From assembly GCF_018780105.1 (NCBI RefSeq), contig NZ_JADMKC010000005.1, positions 204,482 through 268,481 on the forward strand: a DNA stretch of 64,000 nucleotides, read 5' to 3'. The notes beneath the pieces were generated by a model. It saw only the letters and a list, made by a program, of their open reading frames with translations, was not told where the DNA came from and did not search any database. How positions within the stretch are numbered: the first letter of the stretch is position 1; the number at the start of each line of letters is the position of its first letter. The DNA comes from Thiobacillus sp. (lineage in GTDB: Bacteria > Pseudomonadota > Gammaproteobacteria > Burkholderiales > Thiobacillaceae). Of this stretch, positions 28,816 through 39,144 are shown one piece after another. The position numbers were made by a program, and so were the translations under genes.

Positions 28816-29850
28816 GTGTTTCCCTTACAGCATCTCTGGGCGCGCACGGGCGTGTTCACGGTGCTGCTCTCTCCGTTGTCCCTGCTCTTTGCCGTCGTGT
28901 CCGGGCTGCGCCGGCTGGCTTACCGGCGCGGCTGGCTGGCCTCCCGTGCCGCAGGCGTGCCGGTGATTGTCGTCGGCAACATCACGGCGGGCGGCAGCGG
29001 CAAAACCCCGCTGACCATCTGGCTGGTGAACTGGCTGCGCAGCCAGGGCTATTATCCCGGCGTGATCAGTCGTGGCTATGGCGGGACAGCGCGCGGCTGC
29101 GTCGAAGTGGAAGTCGATAGCCCGGCAGCCGAAGTGGGTGACGAGCCGTTGCTTATCCGTTTCAAAACAGCTGTCCCGGTAGTGGTAGGACGTGATCGGG
29201 TGGCCGCGGCACGCATGCTGCTGGAACGGCATCCGGAGATCGATGTGCTGGTGTCCGACGATGGCCTGCAGCACTACCGCCTGCAGCGCACCATCGAGCT
29301 GGCGGTGGTGGATGCGGCGAGCGGACTCGGTAACGGCTGGCCGCTGCCGGCCGGGCCGCTGCGCGAACCGCGCCGCCGTCTCGAGCAGGTCGATGCGGTG
29401 GTTCAGGTGGTGCGTGGGGCTACCCTGCTGCGAACGGATCTGCCGGTGGCGAGCTGGCGCGTCGATTTCAGCGCCGGCTCGGCATACCGGCTGGGCGACC
29501 CCAGGGAAACCCGCCCGCTGCACGCGCTGCCGCAGCAAGACTGGCTCGCCGCGACCGGCATTGGCCGTCCGCAAGGCTTCTTCGACATGCTGCAGGCAGC
29601 GGGCATACGCTTTACGCCACGCGCATTTCCCGACCACCACGCGTTTCGGCCACAGGATCTGCCGGCCGATGGCGCGGTGGTGATGACCGAAAAAGACGCG
29701 GTAAAATGCCTGTCGTTTGCGGGACACCAATGGTGGGCGTTGCAGCTGGATGTCGCCCCTGAACCCCGATTCATCGATTGGCTAAGTGCACGCATCGAAC
29801 AAGAACTGCCCTCACGCGTGCGCAGGGAGATGCAAGATGAACAATTCTGA
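28816..29850 (+). CDS. lpxK: Tetraacyldisaccharide 4'-kinase LpxK
   Basis: 344 residues from GTG 28816. It has an N-terminal membrane-associated helix, then VGNITAGGSGKTPLT (P-loop near residue 60), GVISRGYGG, VSDDGLQHYRLQR and MTEKDAVKC. It phosphorylates the 4' position of the lipid A disaccharide at the inner-membrane face. The 3' end overlaps the diguanylate cyclase gene by 14 nt. Confidence 0.96.
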   Translation: MFPLQHLWARTGVFTVLLSPLSLLFAVVSGLRRLAYRRGWLASRAAGVPVIVVGNITAGGSGKTPLTIWLVNWLRSQGYYPGVISRGYGGTARGCVEVEVDSPAAEVGDEPLLIRFKTAVPVVVGRDRVAAARMLLERHPEIDVLVSDDGLQHYRLQRTIELAVVDAASGLGNGWPLPAGPLREPRRRLEQVDAVVQVVRGATLLRTDLPVASWRVDFSAGSAYRLGDPRETRPLHALPQQDWLAATGIGRPQGFFDMLQAAGIRFTPRAFPDHHAFRPQDLPADGAVVMTEKDAVKCLSFAGHQWWALQLDVAPEPRFIDWLSARIEQELPSRVRREMQDEQF

Positions 29851-30946
29851 CTGGAGCGATCGCCGCCATCCCTGCCGCTGGGAGTCGGAGGCCGGCGACG
29901 CCGGCTTCTGGATGCCCGACCGTACGGAAATTGTCACCCAGTTCTTTACGCGCTACCTGTTCTTTGCGCTGGCGGTCATTTATTTCTCGACGCTGGAAAG
30001 CGTGCCACCGGTGCTGTTCAGCATCGAGCAGCTGCTGATCGCGCTGGGGGTTTATTTCGCAGTCAACACCTGGTTCTTTCGCCAGGCCCTGAAAGGCGTC
30101 ACGCTGCAGAATATCCGCGGCGCGATGGCCGCCGATCTCCTGATCGTGACCCTGTGCGTGATTCATGATCCCAATCCCATCCCGCCGTCGGCGCTGGCCT
30201 TCCTGATGGTGTTGCTGGGCAATGGCATGCGCTACGGCATGCGCCTGTTCGCCGAAGTGCTCGGTGGCGCTTTTCTGGGGATGGCGGTTTCGTTTGCTTT
30301 CCGCTATCGCATGGGCGGTTTCGAGATCAGCGCCGGCGATGTGTTTTTTGGCGTGTTCTGGATTTCGCTGGCGCTTTACGCCTACATCCTGATGGGGCGG
30401 ATCGAAGGTCAGCGCCAACAACTCGACTACCGCAGCCGCTTTGACGCCCTGACCGGCTTGCTCAATCGCCACGGTTTGCTGGCAGCGGCAGACAGCCTTT
30501 TCGACAAAGCCAACGTAGGCAACCCGGCCACGGTGCTGTTTGCCGACCTCAACCAGTTCAAGATGGTCAACGACCGTTATGGCCACGGCGTCGGGGACCG
30601 CGTGCTGGCCGAGTTTGCCCAGATATTCAACGAATCGGTCGAGATGGGGGTGTGTGGCCGCTGGGGCGGCGACGAATTTGTCGCCATTTTGCCCGTGCGC
30701 AGCGACGCCGCGATGCAGCAGATATTTGAACGCATAGACGCGCGGATCCAGGCATGGAGCCAGAGCAATGGCCTGCCAATGGGTGTGAGCCTGGGGGTGG
30801 CTCACGCGCCGCAGGATGGCCACGACCTGATGACCCTGCTGTCGGTTGCAGATATCAACCTTTATCAGAAAAAGTCGCAACAGCCCACCGAGGCGAAGGC
30901 GCAGCCGTTTTACAGGAACCTTGCAGATGAACCCGAAACTTCTTGA
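29837..30946 (+). CDS. Membrane-bound diguanylate cyclase (GGDEF)
   Basis: The frame is open from 29786, but ATG 29837 has a good AGGGAG site, giving 369 residues. About residues 35-170 hold six hydrophobic segments forming an integral membrane sensor. A GGDEF domain follows ([31 protein letters not shown], active site GGDEF near 277-281, intact). It should make cyclic di-GMP. No EAL domain and no obvious RxxD inhibitory site were seen. It overlaps lpxK (14 nt) and the Trm112-like gene (20 nt), so it is embedded in the LPS operon. Confidence 0.92.
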   Translation: MNNSDWSDRRHPCRWESEAGDAGFWMPDRTEIVTQFFTRYLFFALAVIYFSTLESVPPVLFSIEQLLIALGVYFAVNTWFFRQALKGVTLQNIRGAMAADLLIVTLCVIHDPNPIPPSALAFLMVLLGNGMRYGMRLFAEVLGGAFLGMAVSFAFRYRMGGFEISAGDVFFGVFWISLALYAYILMGRIEGQRQQLDYRSRFDALTGLLNRHGLLAAADSLFDKANVGNPATVLFADLNQFKMVNDRYGHGVGDRVLAEFAQIFNESVEMGVCGRWGGDEFVAILPVRSDAAMQQIFERIDARIQAWSQSNGLPMGVSLGVAHAPQDGHDLMTLLSVADINLYQKKSQQPTEAKAQPFYRNLADEPETS

Positions 30947-31115
30947 TCTTCTCGTGTGCCCGGTCTGCAAAGGCCCGTTGAACTGGAAAAAGTCCGACCA
31001 TGAACTGGTGTGCCCGGCGTGCCGTATCGCCTATCCGATCCGTGACGACATCCCGGTGATGTTGCCGGAAGAGGCGCGCCCGCTCGAAGCGGACGAAATC
31101 CACGGACAGGTCTGA
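30927..31115 (+). CDS. Trm112-family / UPF0434 zinc-ribbon protein (YcaR-like)
   Basis: 62 residues: [18 protein letters not shown], then [20 protein letters not shown]. The two CPxC pairs form a small zinc ribbon. The family is almost always found between lpxK and kdsB and is related to the methyltransferase activator Trm112; its bacterial role is unsettled. The start ATG 30927 lies inside the end of the preceding gene, and kdsB begins 2 nt after its stop. Confidence 0.92.
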   Translation: MNPKLLDLLVCPVCKGPLNWKKSDHELVCPACRIAYPIRDDIPVMLPEEARPLEADEIHGQV

Positions 31116-31117
31116 GC

Positions 31118-31876
31118 ATGCATTTCCGGGTGGTGATTCCCGCGCGCTACGCGTCGAGCCGTTTGCCCGGCAAGCCGCTGGCGGATATTGGCGGGCGCCC
31201 CATGGTGTTGCATGTGGTGGAGCGCGCCCTGCAGGCCGGCGCCGAGTCGGTTGTGGTGGCGACCGACGACAGCCGCGTGCAACAGGCGGTGGCGGCAGCG
31301 GGCTATCCGGTCCTGATGACTTCGCCCGACCATCAGTCGGGAACCGAACGTCTGGTCGAGGTTGCCGAAACTCTGGGCTGGGATGATGACACCCTGGTGG
31401 TCAACGTGCAGGGCGACGAGCCGCTGATCGATCCGGCGCTGATCCGCGAAGCGGCGCGACAGCTGGTGCTGCACCAGGATGCCGTGATGGCGACTCTGGC
31501 TCACCCGCTCCATGACCATGCGGATTTTATCAATCCCAACGTCGTCAAGGTCGTGGCCGACGAGGCCGGTTACGCGCTGTACTTCAGCCGCGCGCCGATT
31601 CCGTGGCCACGCGATGCCTTCGCTTCGCAGCAGACAATGCCGCATGACCTGGGCGCCCTGCGACATATCGGCCTCTATGCGTATCGCGCCGGCTTTCTGC
31701 GCACGTATGCCAGCCTCGCCGTCTCGCCGCTGGAACGCCACGAAATGCTGGAGCAGTTGCGGGTGTTGTGGCATGGCTACCGCATCAGCCTCGGAGTCAC
31801 CCCCAGCGCGCCCGCCCCGGGCGTCGATACGCCCGAAGACCTGACGCGGGTTCGTGCGCTGTTTGACGCTGCATAG
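31118..31876 (+). CDS. kdsB: 3-deoxy-manno-octulosonate cytidylyltransferase KdsB
   Basis: 252 residues with the nucleotidyltransferase start [36 protein letters not shown] and [11 protein letters not shown]. It activates Kdo with CTP (CMP-Kdo) for the LPS inner core in the cytoplasm. It starts 2 nt after the Trm112-like stop, and ends 103 bp before adk. Confidence 0.97.
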   Translation: MHFRVVIPARYASSRLPGKPLADIGGRPMVLHVVERALQAGAESVVVATDDSRVQQAVAAAGYPVLMTSPDHQSGTERLVEVAETLGWDDDTLVVNVQGDEPLIDPALIREAARQLVLHQDAVMATLAHPLHDHADFINPNVVKVVADEAGYALYFSRAPIPWPRDAFASQQTMPHDLGALRHIGLYAYRAGFLRTYASLAVSPLERHEMLEQLRVLWHGYRISLGVTPSAPAPGVDTPEDLTRVRALFDAA

Positions 31877-31910
31877 CAGCCTCTTGAATCCCGCAATAAG
31901 TAATTTTTAG

Positions 31911-32633
<723 letters not shown>

Positions 32634-32643
32634 CCGGGGTCAC

Positions 32644-33009
32644 ATGCCGCAGCAGATTGCGCCGATGACCGACACCGAGCGCTGGATCGTCTCCAGCGCG
32701 GTGAAGGAGCGCTACGGCCATGACGTCGAAATTCAGGACGTCGAAACTGAAATCCGCCTTTACATCGATGACCGCGAACTGACGCTATGTCCAGGTTTTT
32801 ACTGGCTCGAACGCGGCTGTCACTTTGTGTTGTCGAAGACCGGCGATTCGCGCTACCGCAGCATGTTTTTCTACCGCATCCGCGATCGCTTTTCCACCGG
32901 GCGCGAGGAATATGACGACATCGGCGACTGCGTCACCACCTTGCTGAAAATGCAGGCCGACGAAGAAGCCAAGCGGCTCGCCGAGGACGAGGTGTCCGGC
33001 AACGGTTGA
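32644..33009 (+). CDS. Conserved hypothetical protein (121 aa)
   Basis: Starts 10 nt after adk, so probably in its operon. The product is soluble and acidic: TEIRLYIDDRELTLCPGFYW and CHFVLSKTGDSRYRSMFFYR suggest a small beta-rich domain, ending in a charged helix (about 95-121). I do not recognise the family. An alternative start is ATG 32665 (MTDTERW). A strong terminator follows 6 nt after its stop. Confidence 0.75.
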   Translation: MPQQIAPMTDTERWIVSSAVKERYGHDVEIQDVETEIRLYIDDRELTLCPGFYWLERGCHFVLSKTGDSRYRSMFFYRIRDRFSTGREEYDDIGDCVTTLLKMQADEEAKRLAEDEVSGNG

Positions 33010-33015
33010 TCGATC

Positions 33016-33047
33016 AAGCCAGCCCGCAGCAAGAGGCTGGCTTTTTT
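33016..33047 (+). terminator. Intrinsic terminator between the 121-aa gene and pfp
   Basis: AGCCAGCC-(10 nt)-GGCTGGCT with a T6 run. It ends only 37 nt before the pfp start, so a separate pfp promoter would have to overlap it or lie in that short space. Confidence 0.9.
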
Positions 33048-33083
33048 ACGCATTCTTTTTCAAAAAAATAGAGGAGACTCACC

Positions 33084-34340
33084 ATGGCGAAAAAAATGAA
33101 CGCCTTCTACGCACAGTCCGGCGGCGTGACCGCCGTCATCAATGCCTCGGCCTGCGGCGTGATCGAAACCGCGCGCAAGCACAAGGACAAGATCGGCAAG
33201 GTCTATGCCGGCCGCAATGGCATCATCGGCGCGCTGACCGAAGATCTGATCGACACCACCAAGGAAACCGATGCCGCAATCGCCGCGCTGCGTTCCACGC
33301 CGTCGGGTGCTTTTGGCTCGTGTCGCTTCAAGCTCAAATCGCTGGAAGCCAACAAGCGTGAATATGCGCGCCTGATCGAAGTGTTCAAGGCGCACAACAT
33401 CGGTTACTTCTTCTACAACGGTGGCGGCGATTCGGCCGATACCTGCTTCAAGGTCAGCCAGCTGTCCGAAGCGATGGGCTATCCGATCCAGGCGATCCAC
33501 GTGCCGAAGACGGTCGACAACGATCTGCCGATCACCGACTGCTGTCCCGGCTTCGGCTCGGTCGCCAAATACATTGCGGTGTCCACGCTGGAAGCCAGCT
33601 TCGACGTGAAGTCGATGGCCAAGACCTCAACCAAGATTTTCGTGCTGGAAGTGATGGGTCGCCACGCCGGCTGGATCGCCGCTGCCGGCGGGCTGGTGGA
33701 AGACCATGGCATTCCTGTCGTCGTCCTGTTTCCCGAGATCGAATTCGACCAGAAGAAATTCCTCGCCCGCGTCGACAAGCTGGTCAAGGAACACGGCTTC
33801 TGCACTGTGGTGGTTTCCGAAGGCTGCCACTATCCCGATGGCACCTTCCTCGCCGAGCAGGGTACACGCGATGCCTTCGGCCATGCCCAGTTGGGCGGCG
33901 CCGCCCCGGTGGTTGCCAACATGATCAAGGACGCGCTCGGTCACAAGTTCCACTGGGCCGTTGCCGACTACCTGCAGCGCGCCGCGCGTCACATCGCGTC
34001 GAAGACCGACGTCAAGCAGGCCTACGAACTCGGCAAGAAAGCCGTCGAACTGGCGATCAAGGGCCATAACTCGGTGATGCCGACGGTCGACCGTATTTCG
34101 GATTCGCCGTACAAATACAAGATCGGTGTGGCGGACCTGAAGGATGTCGCCAACGTCGAGAAATTCATGCCGCGCGACTTCATCACCAAGGACGGTTTCG
34201 GCATCACGCCCAAGTGCAAGCGTTACCTGACGCCGCTGATCCAGGGCGAGGACTATCCGAAGTACGCGGATGGCCTGCCGGTGTATGTCACGCTGAAGAA
34301 CGTCGCCGTGGCAAAGAAACTGGCGGCATTCAAACTTTAA
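33084..34340 (+). CDS. pfp: Pyrophosphate-dependent 6-phosphofructokinase
   Basis: 418 residues. Phosphofructokinase motifs: NGGGDSADT near residue 113, PKTVDNDLPI near 142, and EVMGRHAGWIAAA near 190. Lysine in PKTVDND and Asp in the GGGDS loop are marks of PPi-using enzymes (ATP enzymes have glycine at both). It reversibly phosphorylates fructose-6-phosphate with pyrophosphate; family members often also act on sedoheptulose-7-phosphate or ribulose-5-phosphate. GAGGAG precedes the ATG. hppA, another PPi enzyme, lies 400 bp downstream. Confidence 0.92.
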   Translation: MAKKMNAFYAQSGGVTAVINASACGVIETARKHKDKIGKVYAGRNGIIGALTEDLIDTTKETDAAIAALRSTPSGAFGSCRFKLKSLEANKREYARLIEVFKAHNIGYFFYNGGGDSADTCFKVSQLSEAMGYPIQAIHVPKTVDNDLPITDCCPGFGSVAKYIAVSTLEASFDVKSMAKTSTKIFVLEVMGRHAGWIAAAGGLVEDHGIPVVVLFPEIEFDQKKFLARVDKLVKEHGFCTVVVSEGCHYPDGTFLAEQGTRDAFGHAQLGGAAPVVANMIKDALGHKFHWAVADYLQRAARHIASKTDVKQAYELGKKAVELAIKGHNSVMPTVDRISDSPYKYKIGVADLKDVANVEKFMPRDFITKDGFGITPKCKRYLTPLIQGEDYPKYADGLPVYVTLKNVAVAKKLAAFKL

Positions 34341-34354
34341 GAGGGAGGGGGATC

Positions 34355-34465
34355 AGGGGTCAGGATTCAGAGATCAGGGGTGGTGCGGGCATGGCCCGCG
34401 CCCTTAAATTAAATCGCGGCGCAGCCGCACATTCCCTGACCCCTGGCCCCTGAATCCTGACCCCT
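34355..34465. repeat. Inverted-repeat (REP-like) element between pfp and a small gene
   Basis: AGGGGTCAGGATTCAG (34355-34370) is exactly inverted at 34450-34465. Between them are two perfect hairpins, GCGGGC-ATG-GCCCGC (34385-34399) and GCGGC-GCA-GCCGC (34416-34428), around an AT centre TTAAATTAA. Further CAGGGG/CCCCTG copies extend the arms. The right end is 5 nt before ATG 34471, taking the place of a ribosome site. The same repeat words occur in the mutL linker. Confidence 0.8.
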
Positions 34466-34470
34466 AAACA

Positions 34471-34683
34471 ATGACACTCGACCGCGCCAAACAACTGCTC
34501 AAAGTACAGGCCGACTTCGGCGGCTTCTACAACGGCAATTCGGCCAAGCTGATCCTGTCCGAAGTGCAGCGTGAGCATGGACAGGCGGCGGTGGATGAAT
34601 GTATCCGTGAGCTGCATCTCGACCAGATATTCGGGTTTTCGCCGGGTACGCGGTTTGAAGGCGGCCTGGCAATGGGGAAATAG
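34471..34683 (+). CDS. Small conserved hypothetical protein (70 aa)
   Basis: A short soluble protein with an alpha-helical middle (LILSEVQREHGQAAVDECIR) and a final FGFSPGTRFEGG. It is not recognised. Codon use fits the genome and a terminator follows, so I take it as real. The start ATG 34471 directly abuts the repeat element and lacks a Shine-Dalgarno sequence, so it may be poorly translated. Confidence 0.7.
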   Translation: MTLDRAKQLLKVQADFGGFYNGNSAKLILSEVQREHGQAAVDECIRELHLDQIFGFSPGTRFEGGLAMGK

Positions 34684-34695
34684 TAGGGATGGGTG

Positions 34696-34721
34696 ACGGC
34701 GGCGCAAGCTGCCGTTTTTTT
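34696..34721 (+). terminator. Intrinsic terminator
   Basis: ACGGCGGC-(gcaa)-GCTGCCGT (one G-T pair) followed by T7, just upstream of hppA. Confidence 0.88.
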
Positions 34722-34744
34722 ATGGACGTTTGGAGGAGACAAGA

Positions 34745-36805
34745 ATGATGAATGAAGGTTTGCTGTTCGCCCTGGTCGCGGCAGTGCTTGCACTGCTGTA
34801 CGGGGTTGTATCGATCAAATGGATACTCGGTTTGCCGACCGGCAACGACCGCATGCGCGAAATCGCAGCTGCGGTGCAGGAAGGCGCATCGGCGTATCTG
34901 AACCGGCAATACACGACCATCGGGATCGTTGGCGTGATCCTGCTGATCGCCATCTTCGTTACGTTGGGCTGGCAAACCGCGGTCGGTTTCGCCCTCGGCG
35001 CTGTCCTCTCCGGCCTCACCGGCTATATCGGCATGAACGTCTCGGTGCGCGCCAACGTGCGCACCGCGCAGGCCGCTTCGCAAGGCCTCAACGCCGCGCT
35101 CAACGTCGCCTTCAAGGGCGGCGCCATCACCGGCATGCTGGTGGTGGGCCTTGGCCTGCTCGGCGTCGCCGGCTACTACGCCGTGCTGACCCTGGTGCTG
35201 GGAGAAACCACCGAAGCCGCGACCCACGCGCTGGTCGGCCTGGCTTTCGGCGGCTCGCTGATCTCCATCTTCGCCCGACTCGGCGGCGGCATCTTCACCA
35301 AGGGTGCCGACGTCGGCGCCGACCTGGTGGGCAAGGTCGAAGCCGGCATCCCCGAGGACGACCCGCGCAACCCCGCGGTGATCGCCGATAACGTGGGCGA
35401 CAACGTTGGCGACTGCGCCGGCATGGCCGCCGACCTGTTTGAAACCTACGCTGTGACCATCATCGCCACCATGTTGCTGGGTGGCCTGCTGATCACCGGT
35501 TCGCCCGAAGCGGTGATCTATCCGCTGGTGCTGGGCGGTTTCTCCATCATCGCCTCCATCGTCGGCACCTACTTCGTCAAGGCACGCGAAGGCGGCAAGA
35601 TCATGAACGCGCTGTATCGCGGCCTGATCGTGTCGGGCGTGCTGGCCGCGGTCGCGTTCTATCCCATCACCAACTGGATGCTGGGCGAGGGCGTGATGAT
35701 CGGCGGCGAGCTGGTGACCTCGCTGAACCTGTACTTCGCCACCCTGATCGGCCTGGCGCTGACCGCCGCCATGGTGGTCATCACGGAGTACTACACCGCC
35801 ACGGAATACGGCCCGGTGCGTCATATCGCGCAGGCTTCCACCACCGGTCACGGCACCAACGTGATTGCGGGTATCGGCGTGTCGATGCGATCCACCGCAC
35901 TGCCGGTGCTGGCGGTTTGTACTGCCATCTGGGGCGCCTACGCGCTGGCTGGCCTGTACGGCATTGCCATCGCCGCCACCTCGATGTTGTCGATGGCCGG
36001 CATCATCGTCGCGCTCGACGCCTACGGCCCGATCACCGACAACGCCGGCGGCATCGCCGAAATGGCCGGTCTGCCGGACAACATCCGCAACATCACCGAT
36101 CCGCTCGACGCCGTCGGCAACACCACCAAGGCCGTCACCAAGGGCTATGCCATCGGTTCAGCCGGCCTCGCCGCGCTGGTGCTGTTCGCTGACTACACGC
36201 ACGCGATCAATGCCAAGGCGCTGCTGGCCGACCCGCTTGCCCAGGCCATGACCTTCGACCTGTCCAACCACATGGTCATCATCGGCCTGTTCATCGGCGG
36301 CATGGTGCCCTACCTGTTCGCCGCGATGGGCATGGAAGCGGTCGGCCGCGCCGCCGGTTCTGTGGTGGTGGAGGTGCGCCGCCAGTTCAAGAGCATCCCC
36401 GGCATCATGGAAGGCACGGCCAAGCCCGAATACGGCACCTGCGTCGACATGCTGACCAAGGCCGCGATCAAGGAAATGATCGTACCCTCGCTGCTGCCGG
36501 TCGCGGTGCCGGTCATCGTCGGCCTCACCCTCGGCGCGCAGGCGCTCGGCGGCGTGCTGGTCGGCACCATCATCACCGGCATCTTCGTGGCGATTTCGAT
36601 GACCACCGGCGGTGGCGCGTGGGACAACGCCAAGAAGTACATCGAGGAAGGCAACTTCGGCGGTAAGGGTAGCGAGGCGCACAAGGCCGCCGTCACCGGC
36701 GACACCGTGGGTGATCCCTACAAGGACACCGCCGGCCCGGCTGTCAACCCGCTGATCAAGATCATCAACATTGTGGCGCTGCTGATCGTGCCGCTGATCA
36801 TGTAA
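34745..36805 (+). CDS. hppA: K+-independent membrane-bound H+-translocating pyrophosphatase
   Basis: 686 residues, about 15-16 membrane helices. The PPi-binding loop [20 protein letters not shown] and [12 protein letters not shown], and the C-terminal [16 protein letters not shown], are all intact. GNTTKA has lysine at about residue 462, which marks the K+-independent, proton-pumping subtype (K+-dependent forms have alanine there). It couples PPi hydrolysis to H+ export, or makes PPi from the gradient. Start ATG 34745 follows GGAGGAG; a second ATG is adjacent. It lies close to pfp, so both could share a PPi pool. Confidence 0.97.
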   Translation: MMNEGLLFALVAAVLALLYGVVSIKWILGLPTGNDRMREIAAAVQEGASAYLNRQYTTIGIVGVILLIAIFVTLGWQTAVGFALGAVLSGLTGYIGMNVSVRANVRTAQAASQGLNAALNVAFKGGAITGMLVVGLGLLGVAGYYAVLTLVLGETTEAATHALVGLAFGGSLISIFARLGGGIFTKGADVGADLVGKVEAGIPEDDPRNPAVIADNVGDNVGDCAGMAADLFETYAVTIIATMLLGGLLITGSPEAVIYPLVLGGFSIIASIVGTYFVKAREGGKIMNALYRGLIVSGVLAAVAFYPITNWMLGEGVMIGGELVTSLNLYFATLIGLALTAAMVVITEYYTATEYGPVRHIAQASTTGHGTNVIAGIGVSMRSTALPVLAVCTAIWGAYALAGLYGIAIAATSMLSMAGIIVALDAYGPITDNAGGIAEMAGLPDNIRNITDPLDAVGNTTKAVTKGYAIGSAGLAALVLFADYTHAINAKALLADPLAQAMTFDLSNHMVIIGLFIGGMVPYLFAAMGMEAVGRAAGSVVVEVRRQFKSIPGIMEGTAKPEYGTCVDMLTKAAIKEMIVPSLLPVAVPVIVGLTLGAQALGGVLVGTIITGIFVAISMTTGGGAWDNAKKYIEEGNFGGKGSEAHKAAVTGDTVGDPYKDTAGPAVNPLIKIINIVALLIVPLIM

Positions 36806-36909
36806 AACCGATGCGGATTGAAATACGTTAAGCTTCGTCTTGTTTTGCTGGCGCTGCATCTGGCCGGCAACTCGGGACGACTATCAAATAACATAGGAGG
36901 AAGCAGAAG

Positions 36910-37104
36910 ATGGCAAAAAATGTAGGCGGTATCGACCGTATCGTTCGTGCTGTAGTGGGCATTGGCCTGATTTACTGGGCCATGACACCGACCGGTCCGA
37001 TGATGGTTGCCGGCCCGATTGGTTTCATTGTGTTGCTCACCGCGATCTTCGGCTGGTGTCCGGCATACCTGCCGTTCGGCATTAAAACCTGCAAAGTGAA
37101 ATAA
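36910..37104 (+). CDS. DUF2892 inner-membrane protein (YgaP C-terminal-like)
   Basis: 64 residues: [19 protein letters not shown], a second hydrophobic segment, then [18 protein letters not shown]. Two membrane helices with the CPAYxPxGIxTC motif define DUF2892. Function unknown; in YgaP a similar region anchors a rhodanese domain. AGGAGG precedes the ATG. It is closely followed by a terminator. Confidence 0.88.
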   Translation: MAKNVGGIDRIVRAVVGIGLIYWAMTPTGPMMVAGPIGFIVLLTAIFGWCPAYLPFGIKTCKVK

Positions 37105-37130
37105 ACTTTCAGCCTTCTGCAGGGTCATGC

Positions 37131-37159
37131 AAAGTGCGCCCGTCGGGCGCACTTTTTTT
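37131..37159 (+). terminator. Strong intrinsic terminator
   Basis: AAAGTGCGCCC-(gtc)-GGGCGCACTTT, an 11-bp perfect stem, with a T7 run. It isolates hppA/DUF2892 from lolA. Confidence 0.95.
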
Positions 37160-37169
37160 GGGACATTCC

Positions 37170-37778
37170 ATGCGATTCATTTCAGTAGCCTTTGCGCTGG
37201 CCCTCAGCGGCGCCGCCCACGCCGGTGGAGTCGATCGCCTCAAAGCCTTTGTCATCGGTGCGAAAACGGCCGAAGCCGATTTCACCCAGACCGTCTCGGA
37301 CAAGTCCGGCCGGATCACCCAGCAAGCCAGCGGGAAAATGATGTTTGCCCGCCCCGGCAAGTTCCGCTGGGATTATGTTGCACCTTATGAGCAGGTCATC
37401 GTCAGCGACGGCGTCAAGCTGTGGCTTTATGACGCGGATCTGGATCAGGTTTCCGTCAAGGCGCTGGGCGACGTCGTGGCCGGTACGCCGGCGGCCTTGC
37501 TGGCCGGCGATAACGCCATCGAAAAATATTTCAGCCTGAAAAATGCGGGAGAGAGCGGAGGGCTGGAATGGCTGGACGCCACCCCGAAGAATCGCGACAC
37601 GACTTTCGAGCGCATCCGCATGGGCTTCAGGGGCGATGTGCTGGTGCAAATGGAAATGTATGATTATTTTGGCCAGCGCACCACGCTTAAACTGAGCCGG
37701 TTTTCGCGCAATCCGCTGATTCCACCGTCCCGTTTCAAGTTCACTCCGCCCCAGGGGGCCGACATCATTGGTGACTGA
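37170..37778 (+). CDS. lolA: Outer-membrane lipoprotein carrier LolA
   Basis: 202 residues. A signal peptide (1-18, cut after AHA) leads to the LolA fold: [52 protein letters not shown]. It shuttles lipoproteins from LolCDE to LolB through the periplasm. The frame is open upstream, but that part lies in the terminator stem, so ATG 37170 is the start. Its stop overlaps the start of rarA. Confidence 0.94.
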   Translation: MRFISVAFALALSGAAHAGGVDRLKAFVIGAKTAEADFTQTVSDKSGRITQQASGKMMFARPGKFRWDYVAPYEQVIVSDGVKLWLYDADLDQVSVKALGDVVAGTPAALLAGDNAIEKYFSLKNAGESGGLEWLDATPKNRDTTFERIRMGFRGDVLVQMEMYDYFGQRTTLKLSRFSRNPLIPPSRFKFTPPQGADIIGD

Positions 37779-39093
37779 CGACCTGTTCCAATCCCACGCC
37801 GCGCCCGCGCACTCGATGGATGTGCCGCTGGCCGAGCGCCTGCGTCCGCGCACCCTGGGCGAAGTCGTCGGGCAACGCCATCTTTTGGGACCGGGCAAGC
37901 CGCTCAAGCTCGCTTTCGATGCAGGCAAGCTGCATTCGATGATTTTGTGGGGGCCGCCGGGGGTGGGGAAAACCACGCTGGCGCGGCTCACCGCACAAGC
38001 TTTCGGCGCGGACTTCATCGCCATTTCCGCTGTGCTTTCCGGCGTCAAGGACATCCGCGAAGCGGTCGAACGCGCCCGCATGAACCAGTCCATGGGGCGC
38101 GCCACCATCGTATTCGTCGACGAGGTACACCGTTTCAACAAGGCGCAGCAGGATGCGTTCTTGCCGCACGTCGAAGGTGGGTTGTTCACCTTCATTGGCG
38201 CCACCACGGAAAACCCCTCGTTCGAAGTTGTCGGCGCCTTGCTTTCGCGCGCCCAGGTCTACGTCCTGAAATCGCTGTCGCCCGAGGAACTGGGCGAATT
38301 GCTGCAGCACGCGTTGCGTGAATTACCCGAACTGAAGCTGGCCGACGGCGTCGATCAGCTGCTGGCGGCTTACGCCGACGGCGACGCACGCAAGCTGCTG
38401 AATCTGCTGGAACAGCTCGACAGCGCCGCGCGCACGGCGCAGGTGAGCCAGATCGATACGGTATTTGTCGAGAATGCGCTGGCGCAATCCCTGCGTCGCT
38501 TCGACAAGGGCGGCGAGGCGTTTTACGACCAGATTTCCGCACTGCACAAAAGCGTGCGCGGTTCCGCGCCCGACGCCGCGCTGTACTGGCTGGTGCGGAT
38601 GCTCGATGGCGGTGCCGACCCGCGCTATCTGGGGCGGCGGCTGATCCGGATGGCATCCGAGGACACCGGTCTGGCCGACCCGCGCGCACTGGGCATCACG
38701 CTTGATGCGGTTGAAGCCTACGAGCGCCTCGGCAGTCCGGAAGGCGAGCTGGCGCTGGCCGAAGCCTGTCTTTATCTCGCCTGTGCGCCCAAAAGCAATG
38801 CGGCCTACATGGCCTACAACGCGGCACGCGCTTTCGTGGCGGCCAACCCTTCGAATGAGGTTCCGCTGCATCTGCGCAATGCGCCCACCAAACTCATGAA
38901 GGAGCTCGGCTACGGCCGTACCTATCGCTATGCGCACGATGAGCCGGAGGCCTACGCTGCGGGCGAATGCTATTTTCCGGACGACGTGCCGGAGCAACAC
39001 TGGTATCAGCCGACGCCACGCGGCCTGGAAGGCAAAATTGCCGACAAGCTGGCGCATTTGCGCGCCCTGGACGCAGCAAAAAAAGGGCGATGA
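37771..39093 (+). CDS. rarA: Replication-associated recombination protein RarA (MgsA), AAA+ ATPase
   Basis: 440 residues from GTG 37771 (TTG 37768 also possible), overlapping the lolA stop. It has the start [20 protein letters not shown], Walker [10 protein letters not shown] near residue 61, [16 protein letters not shown] as Walker [11 protein letters not shown] as sensor 1, and the C-terminal tetramerisation region. RarA acts at stalled forks and with SSB. The lolA-rarA order is common in proteobacteria. Confidence 0.95.
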   Translation: MTDDLFQSHAAPAHSMDVPLAERLRPRTLGEVVGQRHLLGPGKPLKLAFDAGKLHSMILWGPPGVGKTTLARLTAQAFGADFIAISAVLSGVKDIREAVERARMNQSMGRATIVFVDEVHRFNKAQQDAFLPHVEGGLFTFIGATTENPSFEVVGALLSRAQVYVLKSLSPEELGELLQHALRELPELKLADGVDQLLAAYADGDARKLLNLLEQLDSAARTAQVSQIDTVFVENALAQSLRRFDKGGEAFYDQISALHKSVRGSAPDAALYWLVRMLDGGADPRYLGRRLIRMASEDTGLADPRALGITLDAVEAYERLGSPEGELALAEACLYLACAPKSNAAYMAYNAARAFVAANPSNEVPLHLRNAPTKLMKELGYGRTYRYAHDEPEAYAAGECYFPDDVPEQHWYQPTPRGLEGKIADKLAHLRALDAAKKGR

Positions 39094-39118
39094 AAGGGGG
39101 CCGAAGCCCCCTTTTCAT
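39091..39118. terminator. Bidirectional terminator between rarA and the porin-like gene
   Basis: AAAGGGGGC-(cgaa)-GCCCCCTTT with A/T runs on both sides, located between two convergent genes; it begins at the rarA stop. Confidence 0.88.
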
Positions 39119-39144
39119 TGCCCGGAATGACTGGGTCAATCCGC

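Noticed and set aside
37134-37169. Upstream ATG for lolA
   Set aside because: It lies in the terminator stem and would put 12 residues before a perfect signal peptide.
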